A program made the position numbers and the translations under genes. Shown here piece after piece: positions 41,349-50,615 of a DNA stretch of 64,000 bases (its first letter is position 1; each line of letters starts with the position of its first letter). The notes below the pieces were generated by a model, which saw nothing but the letters and a program-made list of their open reading frames with translations, had not been told where the DNA came from and did no database searches. Source of the DNA: Mariprofundus aestuarium (GTDB lineage Bacteria; Pseudomonadota; Zetaproteobacteria; Mariprofundales; Mariprofundaceae); assembly GCF_002795805.1 (NCBI RefSeq), contig NZ_CP018799.1:799001-863000 (forward strand), given 5' to 3'.

Positions 41349-43697
41349 ATGTTTGGCATAAGGCAATTATTGTTGGGTTTAGGGCTGCTGCTGTCTGTTT
41401 TTTCAGTGACGGGTTTTGCTTTGGCTGATGAGGCCAATGGTCTCTCCTCTGTTGCAACAATTCTCTCCATTGATGTTCAGGGCAATCGTTTTGTGGAAAA
41501 GGAGATGGTGCTCTCCAAGATGAAAACCAGGAAGGGGCAAAGCCTGAATCGGAAGCAGTTGAGCCGCGATGTGCGGACTCTTCATAAATCCGGATATTTC
41601 TCTGATGTGAGTTTTAGTGGAACCAGAACAGAGAGGGGCATCCATCTGATTTGTCATGTAAAAGAATATCCATTGATTGCCAATCTGGCAATGGAGGGCA
41701 ATGAAGAGCATACGACCAAAGACTTGCAACTTCGTATGAAGTTGAGGCCAGGCCGACTTTTTAGTCCCTTCAACAAGGAGTCGGACCTTAATACTCTTCG
41801 CAAAGGTTATTTGAAAGATGGTTTCTATCAGGTAGATGTAAAATTTATCGCGACACCACGGGATGATGGTCGCGTCGATGTGCTTATCAAAGTTCATGAG
41901 GGGGAGGTAACCCATATTCAGCGGATCCGTTTTGTCGGCAATAAGGTATTTAGTGATAACCGGTTGAGAAGTGAGATATCCTCCAGAGAATCAAGTGTTC
42001 GTAGCTGGATCAGTGATAGCGATGTGTTTGACCAGAAACGCTTTGGAGCCGATGCTCAGTTACTGCAACAGTTTTACCTGAATAACGGTTATCTTGATTT
42101 TCGGACTGAATCGACACAGCTCAATATGAGTGCCGATAAGAAGTCTTTCAACCTAGCCTTTAATGTCCATGAGGGTAAGCAGTACGCGACATCCAGCGTG
42201 GATATTCAGGGCGATCTGATGCCTGATAAAGAGACCCTTCTTGAGTTGCTTCAGATCGAGGCTGGCGAGATCTACTCCCACGAGGATATGCTGGCGACGA
42301 TTGCAGCACTGACAGACAGAGTTGGTGATGAAGGGTATGCATTTGCGACGGTTACCCCTTTAATGAACCGCAAGCTTGATGAGAGTACGGTCTCTATTAT
42401 CTTCGATGTTGAGAAAGGTGAAGAGGTATATGTTGAGCGGGTTGAAATTGTCGGGAATGAAAAAACTGAAGATGTGGTTGTACGCCGATTGTTAAAGCAG
42501 CACGAGGGAGCCAGATATTCAGGCTCACAGGTGCAGAAGAGTAAAGAAGGGGTGTTACGATCTAGTTTAGTTGAGGATGTTCGTGTCTCTTTTCCAAAAG
42601 GGGAATCCACAGGAAAGGTGAATATGAAGGTGGATCTGAAAGAGAAGAGAACTGGCTCGATCTCTGGTGGTATTGGTTACTCGCAACAGGAGAAGGTGAT
42701 TTTCACTGCAAAGGTGGCTGAGCAGAATCTGTTTGGCAAGGGTTATCAGGCAAACCTGAATGGTACATACGGAAAAATAACTCAGAATATTACAGCAAGC
42801 CTTACTGATCCTTATCTGTTTGGGGATAATATATCGGGCTCAATTAATGCCCATAAAACTGCAACGGACCCTCTTACTACTACTACCTATAAAACCAGCA
42901 GTTTTGGTACAGGTGTCGGACTAGGGGTTCCACTGCTGGATCACCTGTCGTACGGGATAAGTTATCAGTATACTCAGACCGATCTTACTATTGTAGATCC
43001 AACTCTGGTAACCTCACTGCTTGTACAGGCACAGCAGGGAAAACAGACGACCGGAATGGTAACCCAGAGACTTACCTGGGATAATAGGGACAGGATGTTG
43101 GCTCCAACCGAAGGGCATTTGGAGCAGCTATCCGTCGGTGTCGCTGGCCTTGGTGGTCTTGATAAGTTTTATGAGGCATCCTTTGAAAGTCGCGCATATT
43201 TCTCTTTTGGTGATAAAAACCGTGTGACATTGAATCCTAATTTTACAGCAGGTATGATCAGTGGTTACTCGAATAGTGAGGTTCCTCTACAGCGCCGTTA
43301 CTCATTGGGAGGCATGGGAACCGTACGAGGTTTTGATTCATTGGGAATATCACTGCGTGACCCGGTAACAGGTGAGGCCGTTGGCGGTGATAAGAAGGTT
43401 GTAGCATCGTTGAATATGTTTTTCCCACTCCCTCTGGTTGACACAACAGCCGGAGTTCGGGGTGTGGCTTTTGTGGACGCAGGAACTGTTTGGGGTTCTG
43501 TTTCTGCAACAGTTGGAGCTGCCACTGTGAATGTTACAGAACCATTTTCTTTATCACGGGTTCGTTCTTCGGCAGGGTTTGGTTTTGAATGGATGTCACC
43601 GGTTGGCCCGATAGGTATGGTCTGGGGTTTTCCTGTTCGTAAAAGAGCAGGTGATATTAAAAAAAGCTTTGAGTTTGTGTTAGGTGGATCTTTCTAG
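41349..43697 (+). CDS. bamA: Outer-membrane protein assembly factor BamA
   Basis: 782 residues. The signal peptide ends near ALADEA. Five POTRA domains span about 30-430 (IDVQGNRFVEKEMVLSKM, then RIRFVGNKVFSDNRL and VEIVGNEKTEDVVVRRLL). A 16-strand Omp85 barrel follows, containing the L6 motif VRGF (GTVRGFDSLG) and a terminal GGSF with C-terminal Phe. BamA folds and inserts outer-membrane proteins. ATG 41349, directly after rseP, is chosen over a frame open inside rseP. Confidence 0.97.
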   Translation: MFGIRQLLLGLGLLLSVFSVTGFALADEANGLSSVATILSIDVQGNRFVEKEMVLSKMKTRKGQSLNRKQLSRDVRTLHKSGYFSDVSFSGTRTERGIHLICHVKEYPLIANLAMEGNEEHTTKDLQLRMKLRPGRLFSPFNKESDLNTLRKGYLKDGFYQVDVKFIATPRDDGRVDVLIKVHEGEVTHIQRIRFVGNKVFSDNRLRSEISSRESSVRSWISDSDVFDQKRFGADAQLLQQFYLNNGYLDFRTESTQLNMSADKKSFNLAFNVHEGKQYATSSVDIQGDLMPDKETLLELLQIEAGEIYSHEDMLATIAALTDRVGDEGYAFATVTPLMNRKLDESTVSIIFDVEKGEEVYVERVEIVGNEKTEDVVVRRLLKQHEGARYSGSQVQKSKEGVLRSSLVEDVRVSFPKGESTGKVNMKVDLKEKRTGSISGGIGYSQQEKVIFTAKVAEQNLFGKGYQANLNGTYGKITQNITASLTDPYLFGDNISGSINAHKTATDPLTTTTYKTSSFGTGVGLGVPLLDHLSYGISYQYTQTDLTIVDPTLVTSLLVQAQQGKQTTGMVTQRLTWDNRDRMLAPTEGHLEQLSVGVAGLGGLDKFYEASFESRAYFSFGDKNRVTLNPNFTAGMISGYSNSEVPLQRRYSLGGMGTVRGFDSLGISLRDPVTGEAVGGDKKVVASLNMFFPLPLVDTTAGVRGVAFVDAGTVWGSVSATVGAATVNVTEPFSLSRVRSSAGFGFEWMSPVGPIGMVWGFPVRKRAGDIKKSFEFVLGGSF

Positions 43698-43730
43698 TTG
43701 AATATGAGGATGATAATTAAGGAGTTTTCA

Positions 43731-44255
43731 ATGTGTAAAAAGGTAAATGTGCGGTCATTGCTGGTATCGATGGGAGCCGTATTTATTTTTGGTGTTTCCA
43801 CGGCACAGGCTGAAGGCTTGAAGCTGGGTTATGTCGACGTGAAAAGTGCTATGGAAAACACGACTGATTATCAGCGCGGCATGAAGAGTTTGAAGGCTAT
43901 GCAGGACCAGAAGGTGAAGGAACTGCAGACACTGGGCGGCAAGATTAGTCAGCAGGAGAAGGACCTTCTGGGGCAGTCGATGGCTATGTCGCCGGATCGA
44001 TTGGCGCAGAAGCAGCAGGAGCTTAAGCTTATGCGTACAGAGTTTCAGCGTAAGCAGCAGGATGCTCAGGAAGCACTCTCTACAGAGCAGAACCGTATCC
44101 AAATGAATATCGGTGCAAAGTTCGAGAAGGTTGTGAAGAGTTATGGAAAGAAAGGCGCTTACGACATGATTATGCCAAGGCCGATGTTCCTCTATGTTGA
44201 TCCAAAGCACGATATTACTGCTGATATCACCAAGCTTCTGGATGCGGAAAAGTAA
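43731..44255 (+). CDS. skp: Periplasmic chaperone of the Skp/OmpH family
   Basis: 174 residues. The signal peptide ends at AQA-EG. LKLGYVDVKSAMENT begins the mature protein as in Skp, followed by long charged helices that form the tentacles (VKELQTLGGKISQQEKDLL, then LMRTEFQRKQQDAQEAL) and a closing YDMIMPRPMFLYVDPKHDIT. Skp trimers hold unfolded outer-membrane proteins for BamA, which is encoded just upstream. AAGGAG 6 nt before ATG 43731 decides the start. Confidence 0.92.
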   Translation: MCKKVNVRSLLVSMGAVFIFGVSTAQAEGLKLGYVDVKSAMENTTDYQRGMKSLKAMQDQKVKELQTLGGKISQQEKDLLGQSMAMSPDRLAQKQQELKLMRTEFQRKQQDAQEALSTEQNRIQMNIGAKFEKVVKSYGKKGAYDMIMPRPMFLYVDPKHDITADITKLLDAEK

Positions 44256-44264
44256 GAGGCTATT

Positions 44265-45272
44265 TTGAAATCGATTAGCCTCTCTGATGCAGCCACGATT
44301 GTTGGTGGTGTGCTCAGTGGCCCGATCAAAGAGATGCCTGATCATCTGATCACCGGTGTAAATACGCTTTCGGATGCCTCTGCCGATGAAGCTTCATTCT
44401 TGTCGAACAAACGCTACAAGGGTGAACTTGATTCTACAGCCGCCGCTGCCGTACTTTTATCCTCCGATCAGGATGCTCCAGAGAACCTGGGTGTTATTCT
44501 TGTAAAGGATCCGTATCTTGCTTTTGCCAAGTTGCAGCGTTTTTTTCATCCTCGGGCAAAAGCCACGGGGCAGCGCCATGCTTCCGCAGTAATTGATGCA
44601 ACATCGCAACTTGCTGCCGACGTGGATGTAGGTCCCAATGCTGTTATCGGGGCAGGTGTGAGTATCGGGGCAGGAACCATCATCGCTGCCGGTTGTGTGG
44701 TTGGTGACAATACAGAGATCGGGTCTGCCTGCACCCTTAATGCCAACAGTGTCGTTGCACATAACTGTATCCTCGGGAACAAGGTTATTCTGCAGCCAGG
44801 CGCAATTATCGGGGCCGATGGTTTTGGTTACGCATGGGCTGGAGACCAGTTCCTGAAAATCCCTCAGGTAGGACGGGTTATTCTTGGGGATGATGTTGAA
44901 ATCGGTGCCAACGCCACGGTTGATCGCGGAGCTATAGGTGACACTGTGATAGAGCGTGGGGTGAAGCTTGATAATATGGTCCAGATTGCCCATAACGTTC
45001 ACGTAGGCGCCTATACCGTCATGGCTAGTCAGGTTGGAATTTCTGGCTCCACAAAGGTTGGTAAAGGGTGTCAGTTTGGTGGTCAGAGTGGCTCTGCCGG
45101 TCACCTGGAAATCGGTGATGGCTGTAAGCTGGCCGGACAAAGTGGTGTGATTGGGGATCTTGAGGCGGGCGGTGTCTATGCAGGTACGCCAGCTATTCCG
45201 CATCGTTTATGGTTAAAGGCTTCAGCCCTGATGATCAAGCTTCCTAAGATTTGGAAGGCGCAGCAGAAATAA
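44265..45272 (+). CDS. lpxD: UDP-3-O-acylglucosamine N-acyltransferase
   Basis: 335 residues from a TTG with AAGAGG 5 nt upstream. The N-terminal uridine-binding domain (to about 100) is followed by left-handed beta-helix hexapeptide repeats (VIGAGVSIGAGTIIAAGCVV and on). The catalytic His is in MVQIAHNVHVG. A C-terminal helix closes the protein. The enzyme adds the N-linked acyl chain in lipid A synthesis. It is 10 bp after skp and is followed by fabZ and lpxA, the standard lipid A cluster. Confidence 0.95.
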   Translation: MKSISLSDAATIVGGVLSGPIKEMPDHLITGVNTLSDASADEASFLSNKRYKGELDSTAAAAVLLSSDQDAPENLGVILVKDPYLAFAKLQRFFHPRAKATGQRHASAVIDATSQLAADVDVGPNAVIGAGVSIGAGTIIAAGCVVGDNTEIGSACTLNANSVVAHNCILGNKVILQPGAIIGADGFGYAWAGDQFLKIPQVGRVILGDDVEIGANATVDRGAIGDTVIERGVKLDNMVQIAHNVHVGAYTVMASQVGISGSTKVGKGCQFGGQSGSAGHLEIGDGCKLAGQSGVIGDLEAGGVYAGTPAIPHRLWLKASALMIKLPKIWKAQQK

Positions 45273-45316
45273 GCCCCCCCGTAGAGGGAGCAGTAAGTTA
45301 TATTTTGGAGAGTGAA

Positions 45317-45763
45317 ATGCCGGAATTAAATATTGAAGAAATCATGCAGCATCTGCCGCATCGGTACCCATTCCTGCTTATCGATCGTATTCTTGATTTC
45401 GAGAAAGAGAAGAGTATTCGCGCCCTGAAAAATGTGACGATCAATGAGCCCCAATTCACCGGTCACTTCCCAAATCATCCGGTCATGCCGGGCGTACTCC
45501 TCGTTGAAGCGATGGCGCAGGCTGGTGGCATGCTTGCTTTTCAGTCCGTTGAGGATGATCGCGAGTATCTGGTCTACTTCACCGGTATCGACGGTGTGAA
45601 ATTCCGCAAACCAGTGCGCCCTGGCGATCAGGTGATTTTTGAACTGACCTGCCTGAGGCGCCGTGGTTTTCTGTGGAAGCTGCATGGTGAGGCCTTTGTT
45701 GACGGAAAACTCGTGTGCGAAGGCGATCTTACGGCAACACTGGTGCCGCAAGATAACGCATGA
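45317..45763 (+). CDS. fabZ: 3-hydroxyacyl-ACP dehydratase FabZ
   Basis: 148 residues. The hot-dog fold signature is LPHRYPFLLIDRI with the catalytic His, then GHFPNHPVMPGVLLVEAMAQ with the catalytic Glu on the central helix. It dehydrates 3-hydroxyacyl-ACP in fatty-acid elongation and competes with LpxA/LpxD for substrate. GGAG lies 7 nt before ATG 45317; the frame is open upstream within the end of lpxD. It overlaps lpxA by 4 bp. Confidence 0.96.
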   Translation: MPELNIEEIMQHLPHRYPFLLIDRILDFEKEKSIRALKNVTINEPQFTGHFPNHPVMPGVLLVEAMAQAGGMLAFQSVEDDREYLVYFTGIDGVKFRKPVRPGDQVIFELTCLRRRGFLWKLHGEAFVDGKLVCEGDLTATLVPQDNA

Positions 45764-46563
45764 GCCCCGTGATTCATCCTACCGCGATCGTTGATGCCGG
45801 AGCGGAGCTGGGAGAAGGGGTTAGCATCGGACCTTATTCGATAGTTGGCCCGAACGTTAAGCTCGGAGATCACTGCGAGTTGATAAGCCATGCTGTCGTC
45901 ACTGGAAACACCACAATGGGATCGGGTAATCGTGTGTTCTCATTCTCATCCATTGGCCAGATTCCTCAGGACTTGAAATTCCACGGTGAGCCTTCTGAGG
46001 TCATCATTGGTGACAACAATCAGATTCGTGAAAATGTGACCATCAATGCTGGCACTGAAGGTGGTGGCATGGTCACCCGTATCGGCAGCAATAACATGCT
46101 GATGGCTTACACTCATGTGGCTCACGACTGCATTCTCGGTAATAACATAGTACTGGCCAACTGCGCCACACTGGCAGGTCATGTTGAAGTGGACGATCAG
46201 GCGATCATTGGCGGGCTTTCCGCGATTCAGCAGTTTGTCCGTATTGGTAAGCTGGCTATGATCGGTGGGATGAGCGGTGTGACCAAGGATGTCGCTCCCT
46301 ACTGCCTGCTGGCTGGTGGCTACCGTGCAAGCCTTTCCGGCCTGAATATTGTTGGTCTTAAGCGAAAGGGTTTTAATGCGACGCAGGTCAGCCGTCTGAA
46401 AGAGGTTTATCGTATTCTCCTTCAGGAGGGTGGTAAGCGAGATGAGCGACTGGCAGAGGCTGAGTTGCTGCTTGAAGATGGCGATGATGTGGCACGCGAG
46501 ATTATCGACTTTGTGCGCACAGCCAAACGTGGGCTGATGACCCACGGCCGCGATTCTGAATAA
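45760..46563 (+). CDS. lpxA: UDP-N-acetylglucosamine acyltransferase
   Basis: 267 residues. A hexapeptide beta-helix (AELGEGVSIGPYSIVGPNVKLGD) is followed by NVTINAGTEGGG and MAYTHVAHDCILGNN, which contains the catalytic His. The helical C-terminus has NIVGLKRKGF, typical of LpxA. It performs the first step of lipid A synthesis. The ATGA overlap with fabZ couples the two enzymes. Confidence 0.97.
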   Translation: MSPVIHPTAIVDAGAELGEGVSIGPYSIVGPNVKLGDHCELISHAVVTGNTTMGSGNRVFSFSSIGQIPQDLKFHGEPSEVIIGDNNQIRENVTINAGTEGGGMVTRIGSNNMLMAYTHVAHDCILGNNIVLANCATLAGHVEVDDQAIIGGLSAIQQFVRIGKLAMIGGMSGVTKDVAPYCLLAGGYRASLSGLNIVGLKRKGFNATQVSRLKEVYRILLQEGGKRDERLAEAELLLEDGDDVAREIIDFVRTAKRGLMTHGRDSE

Positions 46564-46581
46564 GCGCCCTGTTTTAAAACG

Positions 46582-47388
46582 ATGAAGAAGATCGGTCTGA
46601 TCGCCGGATACGGTCACTTTCCACTGGAGCTTGCCCAGGCGCTGAGCCAGGCCGGGTATGAAGTACACACCGTTGCTGCACGCGAGGAAACCTTTCCTGA
46701 AATAGAAAAACTGACTGCTTCAACCTGCTGGCTTCATGTCGGCCAGATTGGCGGCATGATCAAGGCATTCAAGCGTGCCGGTGTAACGCAGGTGGTGATG
46801 GCGGGTAAGGTTCGCAAGCTACACCTGTTTCGCAATTTCCGACCTGACCTTACCGCGATGAAGGGGTTGATGCGCCTTAAAGACAAGCGTGATGACTCCA
46901 TCCTTAATACAATTGCCGATCTTCTGCATGAAGGCGGACTAACCCTGATTGATCAGACCCAGTATGCAGGTCAGATGCTGGCCGGGGTTGGTCATCTGGC
47001 TGGACCGGTAGCGAAGAAACGGATGTCAGATATCGAGTTTGGATTCACGCAGGCCAAGGGTGTTGCGGGATTGGATATCGGTCAGACGATTGTGGTGCAG
47101 AAGCAGGCCGTACTGGCGGTTGAGGCGATTGAAGGAACCGATGAAGCGATTAAGCGTGGAGGATCTCTAGGCAGTGGTGAGGCGGCTGTCATCAAGGTGG
47201 CCAAGCCGAACCAGGACCTGCGCTTTGATGTGCCTGCTGTTGGTCCGGATACCCTGGAAACCATGAAAGCCTCAGGCTGTAATCTGCTGGCGGTTGAGGC
47301 AGGAAAAACCCTGATGATTGAGCGGCTGCGCTTTTTCGAGTTGGCCAGACAGTATGGTATCTCCGTCTATGGATACTCAGAAGATTGA
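46582..47388 (+). CDS. lpxI: UDP-2,3-diacylglucosamine hydrolase LpxI
   Basis: 268 residues of the LpxI (DUF1009) type: KKIGLIAGYGHFPLELA at the start, HVGQIGGMIKAFKRAGVTQVVMAGKV, then the C-terminal catalytic domain with DIGQTIVVQKQAVLAVEAIEGTD and IKVAKPNQDLRFDVPAVGPDT. It releases UMP from UDP-diacylglucosamine to give lipid X and replaces LpxH in many alphaproteobacteria and other lineages. It sits between lpxA and lpxB, where it belongs in the pathway. Confidence 0.93.
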   Translation: MKKIGLIAGYGHFPLELAQALSQAGYEVHTVAAREETFPEIEKLTASTCWLHVGQIGGMIKAFKRAGVTQVVMAGKVRKLHLFRNFRPDLTAMKGLMRLKDKRDDSILNTIADLLHEGGLTLIDQTQYAGQMLAGVGHLAGPVAKKRMSDIEFGFTQAKGVAGLDIGQTIVVQKQAVLAVEAIEGTDEAIKRGGSLGSGEAAVIKVAKPNQDLRFDVPAVGPDTLETMKASGCNLLAVEAGKTLMIERLRFFELARQYGISVYGYSED

Positions 47389-47418
47389 TCCTCCACACCT
47401 CGCTTCGAGTGTGATCTT

Positions 47419-48543
47419 GTGACCCAATGCTTTATCAGTGCTGGTGAAACATCGGGTGACCTGCATGCTGCGACCGTTGTTAAGGCCCTTAAAGCCCGCT
47501 TTCCAGATGTAGCTATTCATGGCGTAGCAGGTCCCCAGATGATTGCTCAGGGGTGTAAGCCGCTGCGTCACATGAGTGAGCTTAATGTGATGGGATTGGG
47601 TGATGTGCTGCGCTCACTTTCCAGAATCAAAGCGATAGAGACCTCTGTTCTGGATTGGTGCAGGGAACAGAAGCCCGATGTCGCCATATTGGTCGACTTT
47701 TCCAGTTTTCATATGCGACTGGGTCGCAAGCTTCGGGCACTCGGTATCCCTGTCGTCCATTTTATTGCTCCCAAGCTATGGGCGTGGGGCGGCTGGCGAG
47801 TCAGGAAACTGAAAAAATCACAGGACAGGCTGGCCTGTATCCTGCCATTTGAACCGGAGTGGTTTGAGACTCATGGTGTCGGTGATGTTCGCTATGTTGG
47901 TAATCCAAGTGCGGTGGGTTGTGCTGGTGGCTGGTCGATGGCAGAGCTTAAAGCAAAGCTCGAAGTCGGGGAGGGGCAACCGCTTCTTGCCCTGCTGCCG
48001 GGAAGTCGTCCACAGGAGCTGAGAATCCATGTTCCGATTCTGGCCGAGCTGCTGCAGCGTATTCGCAATGAAACCCCTCATGTAACCTGTGTGGTCCCGG
48101 TTGCACCCGGTGTAGATAGGGAGGTGCTTGAACCTCTCTTGCAGTTGGGGGCGAAACAGGTTGATCGCACTGCTGAGGGGTATGCGATGCGAGCTGACGC
48201 GGCTGTAGCCGTTTCGGGAACAGCTACGCTGGAGCTTGGCCTCTGGAATACGCCTACGGTGCTGGTTTATCGAGGTTCACCAATAATGGTCTTTCTGGCA
48301 AGAAAGCTTGTCAGCCTTCGCTGTGCGGGTCTGGCCAACATCATTCTCGGTGATCGTTTCGTGATGCCCGAACTGATTCAGGAACATTGTACCGTTGATA
48401 ATATTATGGCCGAGCTTATGCCGCTTCTGCGCGATGAGCCTGCTGCCCAAAAACAGCGTGAGGCGTTCTCCGAGCTTCGCCGCATTTTAGGCGATAAACA
48501 CGCCGCATCCGGTGTGGTCGAAATGGTAGAAGAGCTGCTCTGA
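47419..48543 (+). CDS. lpxB: Lipid-A-disaccharide synthase
   Basis: 374 residues from a GTG. FISAGETSGDLHAATVVKAL opens the GT19 fold; VDFSSFHMRLG, APKLWAWGGWRV, LLPGSRPQE and SGTATLELGLW are all conserved. It joins lipid X and UDP-diacylglucosamine into the disaccharide core. It is the last gene of the long rpsB-to-lpxB run. About 110 bp containing a TATAAT at 48617-48622 follow before the next gene. Confidence 0.96.
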   Translation: MTQCFISAGETSGDLHAATVVKALKARFPDVAIHGVAGPQMIAQGCKPLRHMSELNVMGLGDVLRSLSRIKAIETSVLDWCREQKPDVAILVDFSSFHMRLGRKLRALGIPVVHFIAPKLWAWGGWRVRKLKKSQDRLACILPFEPEWFETHGVGDVRYVGNPSAVGCAGGWSMAELKAKLEVGEGQPLLALLPGSRPQELRIHVPILAELLQRIRNETPHVTCVVPVAPGVDREVLEPLLQLGAKQVDRTAEGYAMRADAAVAVSGTATLELGLWNTPTVLVYRGSPIMVFLARKLVSLRCAGLANIILGDRFVMPELIQEHCTVDNIMAELMPLLRDEPAAQKQREAFSELRRILGDKHAASGVVEMVEELL

Positions 48544-48656
48544 TTGTTTTTGCGCAGTTTATTTGGGCTGTGCCTGATATCTCTTTGTTAAATCTGCATC
48601 TGCCTGAATTTTGTTCTATAATGTCAATATAGGCACCTTCTAATGCTGGAGGGATA

Positions 48657-49664
48657 TTGATACAGAAACGTACGCTTTTAGTGATTACAGTGGCTGCAGT
48701 AGCGGTCGCAGCCACAGTGTGGGTTTCGTTTCTGCAAAAAGAGCAGAAGCCTGAAGCACTAAATCTTGTCCTGGGGGTGGAGCTTAGTCTTCTCACCGCA
48801 CCCGTATGGATAGCTGAATACAATGGGTACTTTCAGAAAAACAATCTGAACCTGGAAATTCGCGGATTCACTTCTGGAAAAGCATCACTGGCCGCAATGC
48901 TCAAAGGGGAGAGGCTGGATGTAATCACGGTTGCCCAGACCCCCATCATGTTTAACAGCTTCAAAACAGATAGCTTTGCAATTGTTGCAACCATGGTCAC
49001 CTCCTATTCGGATATGAAGCTCATCGTAAATAGTGATAGCGGTATAAACAGCACCTTGGATCTTAAGGGAAAGAAGGTAGGGCTGACTAATGGTTCGACT
49101 GGCGAGTACTTCTTCTCACTGGTTCTGCTGGACTCAGCAGTGGAGCCATCAACAGTAGAGGTCATAGACATTGCACCATCAGGATTGCCACTTGCTCTGA
49201 AGGAGGGTCTTGTCGATGCAATTTGCACTTGGGAACCCCACGCCATCAACGCAAAAAGGCTTATTGGAGACAAGGCATCCGCACTGAAAACCTCGGACAA
49301 GCTCTATCGTGAGGACTTCTACTTCGTTGCCAACAAGCATGTTCTGGAAGTCTCGCCGCAAGCGTTCATCCGGTTTCTGAGTGCAATCGAAGAGGCTGAG
49401 GCATTCATCCACAGTAATAGGGAGGAAGCCAAGGGTATTGTATCCAAACGCCTGAATCTGGACAGGGTCTTTGTGGATGCCCTGTGGGATGAATTCAACT
49501 ATCAACTCAGTCTGGATCAGACTGTTTTCCTCACATTAGAAGATGAGGCGAGGTGGGCTATTGCAAATGGGTTGACCGATGCCACTCAAATACCCAACTA
49601 TCTCAATTATATTAATACGGGTCCCCTGAAGAAGGCGAATCCGGGTGCTGTTAAGATCTATTAA
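48657..49664 (+). CDS. Orphan ABC-type solute-binding protein (SsuA/THI5-like)
   Basis: 335 residues from a TTG with GGAG 5 nt upstream. The N-terminal hydrophobic segment (LLVITVAAVAVAATVWVSF) lacks an obvious cleavage site, so it may be membrane anchored. The rest is the NMT1/SsuA fold: TAPVWIAEYNGYFQKNNLNLEI, DLKGKKVGLTNGSTGEYFF and VDAICTWEPHA. Relatives bind nitrate, sulfonates, bicarbonate or thiamine precursors. No permease or ATPase gene is nearby, so it may serve a distant transporter or have a sensory role. A perfect TATAAT -10 lies about 35 bp upstream, without a clear -35. Confidence 0.8.
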   Translation: MIQKRTLLVITVAAVAVAATVWVSFLQKEQKPEALNLVLGVELSLLTAPVWIAEYNGYFQKNNLNLEIRGFTSGKASLAAMLKGERLDVITVAQTPIMFNSFKTDSFAIVATMVTSYSDMKLIVNSDSGINSTLDLKGKKVGLTNGSTGEYFFSLVLLDSAVEPSTVEVIDIAPSGLPLALKEGLVDAICTWEPHAINAKRLIGDKASALKTSDKLYREDFYFVANKHVLEVSPQAFIRFLSAIEEAEAFIHSNREEAKGIVSKRLNLDRVFVDALWDEFNYQLSLDQTVFLTLEDEARWAIANGLTDATQIPNYLNYINTGPLKKANPGAVKIY

Positions 49665-49690
49665 CAAAACAGTACCACTTACTACCAGCT

Positions 49691-50455
49691 TCAGCTGGGG
49701 ATGCGGACCTTTGGCATGCGCTCGAGGATGAGTTCCGTTTTCTCGTACATCCAGTCGGTACGGCGTCCATCATAGTAACGCGGGTTGGGTAGTATCGCGG
49801 CAAGGCGTGCAGCCTGCCATGGGGATAACATTGAAGCGGGAACGCCGTAGTGATGACGGGCGGCCGCTTCGGCACCATAGATGCCATTGCCCCATTCGGC
49901 ATAATTAAGATAGAGCTCAAGAATACGATGTTTGGAGAGGGTGGCCTCTAACATTACCGTGATAATCGTCTCTTCAGCTTTGCGGAGCAGGGAGCGTTCA
50001 CTGGAGAGAAACAGGTTCTTGGCAAGTTGCTGTGAAATCGTCGATCCACCAGCGGCAAAACGTCCTTTCTCAATGTTTTTCTCCAGCGCAAGCTGGATGC
50101 CCTCCCAGTCGAACCCACTGTGGTCTACAAAGGCGGCGTCTTCAGCGGCGATTACCGCGCGTTTGAGGTAAGGGGAGATACGGTTGTAAGCAACAGGTCG
50201 ATGATTAAGAGATGCCTTCGGGTTCTTTGCTTGTTGGGTCTTCAGTGTTTGCTGCATGAATGCACTTGTCTCTGGGTTTTGACTTCGCCAATCAAGTAGC
50301 TGAGAGAATACCCAGAGATTCCAGCCAGCAAACAGGAATAGTACGGTAAGTAGCACGCGTTTTATCCAGCGGCGTTTGCTGGTGGAAGGGGGTAGAAGAG
50401 GTGCGGCTCTTTCCGGGGTGATCTGATCCTTCATGGTTGGTGAGATGTCCATCAT
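49691..50455 (-). CDS. mtgA: Monofunctional biosynthetic peptidoglycan transglycosylase
   Basis: 254 residues. One N-terminal membrane anchor (VLLTVLFLFAGWNLWVF) precedes a GT51 domain with the five family motifs: AAEDAAFVDHSGFDW (catalytic Glu), GRFAAGGSTISQQLAKNLF, RKAEETIITVMLE, ILELYLNYAEWGNGIYG and the late SMLSPWQAARLAAILPNP. It polymerises lipid II glycans in the periplasm without a transpeptidase domain. It is transcribed opposite to its left neighbour and ends close to it. Confidence 0.93.
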   Translation of the reverse strand: MMDISPTMKDQITPERAAPLLPPSTSKRRWIKRVLLTVLFLFAGWNLWVFSQLLDWRSQNPETSAFMQQTLKTQQAKNPKASLNHRPVAYNRISPYLKRAVIAAEDAAFVDHSGFDWEGIQLALEKNIEKGRFAAGGSTISQQLAKNLFLSSERSLLRKAEETIITVMLEATLSKHRILELYLNYAEWGNGIYGAEAAARHHYGVPASMLSPWQAARLAAILPNPRYYDGRRTDWMYEKTELILERMPKVRIPS

Positions 50456-50557
50456 GTCGGGTACTCTTCCTGTTTTTTACTATCTTCCTATGAGATGTGT
50501 CACAGTTTAAGCGTCCTGAGTAAGGAGCTGTACTTATAATATATGTAGAGCAATGAA

Positions 50558-50585
50558 ATAAGGCCGGCTGTAAAGCCGGCCTTAT
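50558..50585 (-). terminator. Terminator-like stem-loop after the cytochrome gene
   Basis: ATAAGGCCGGC (50558-50568) and GCCGGCCTTAT (50575-50585) form a perfect 11-bp stem with a 6-nt loop, 31 bp after the cytochrome stop on the minus strand. On that strand it is followed by only a short T-rich stretch. It separates the cytochrome gene from mtgA. Confidence 0.7.
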
Positions 50586-50615
50586 AGTGGTGGATTCTCA
50601 GTAATTCTATATAAA

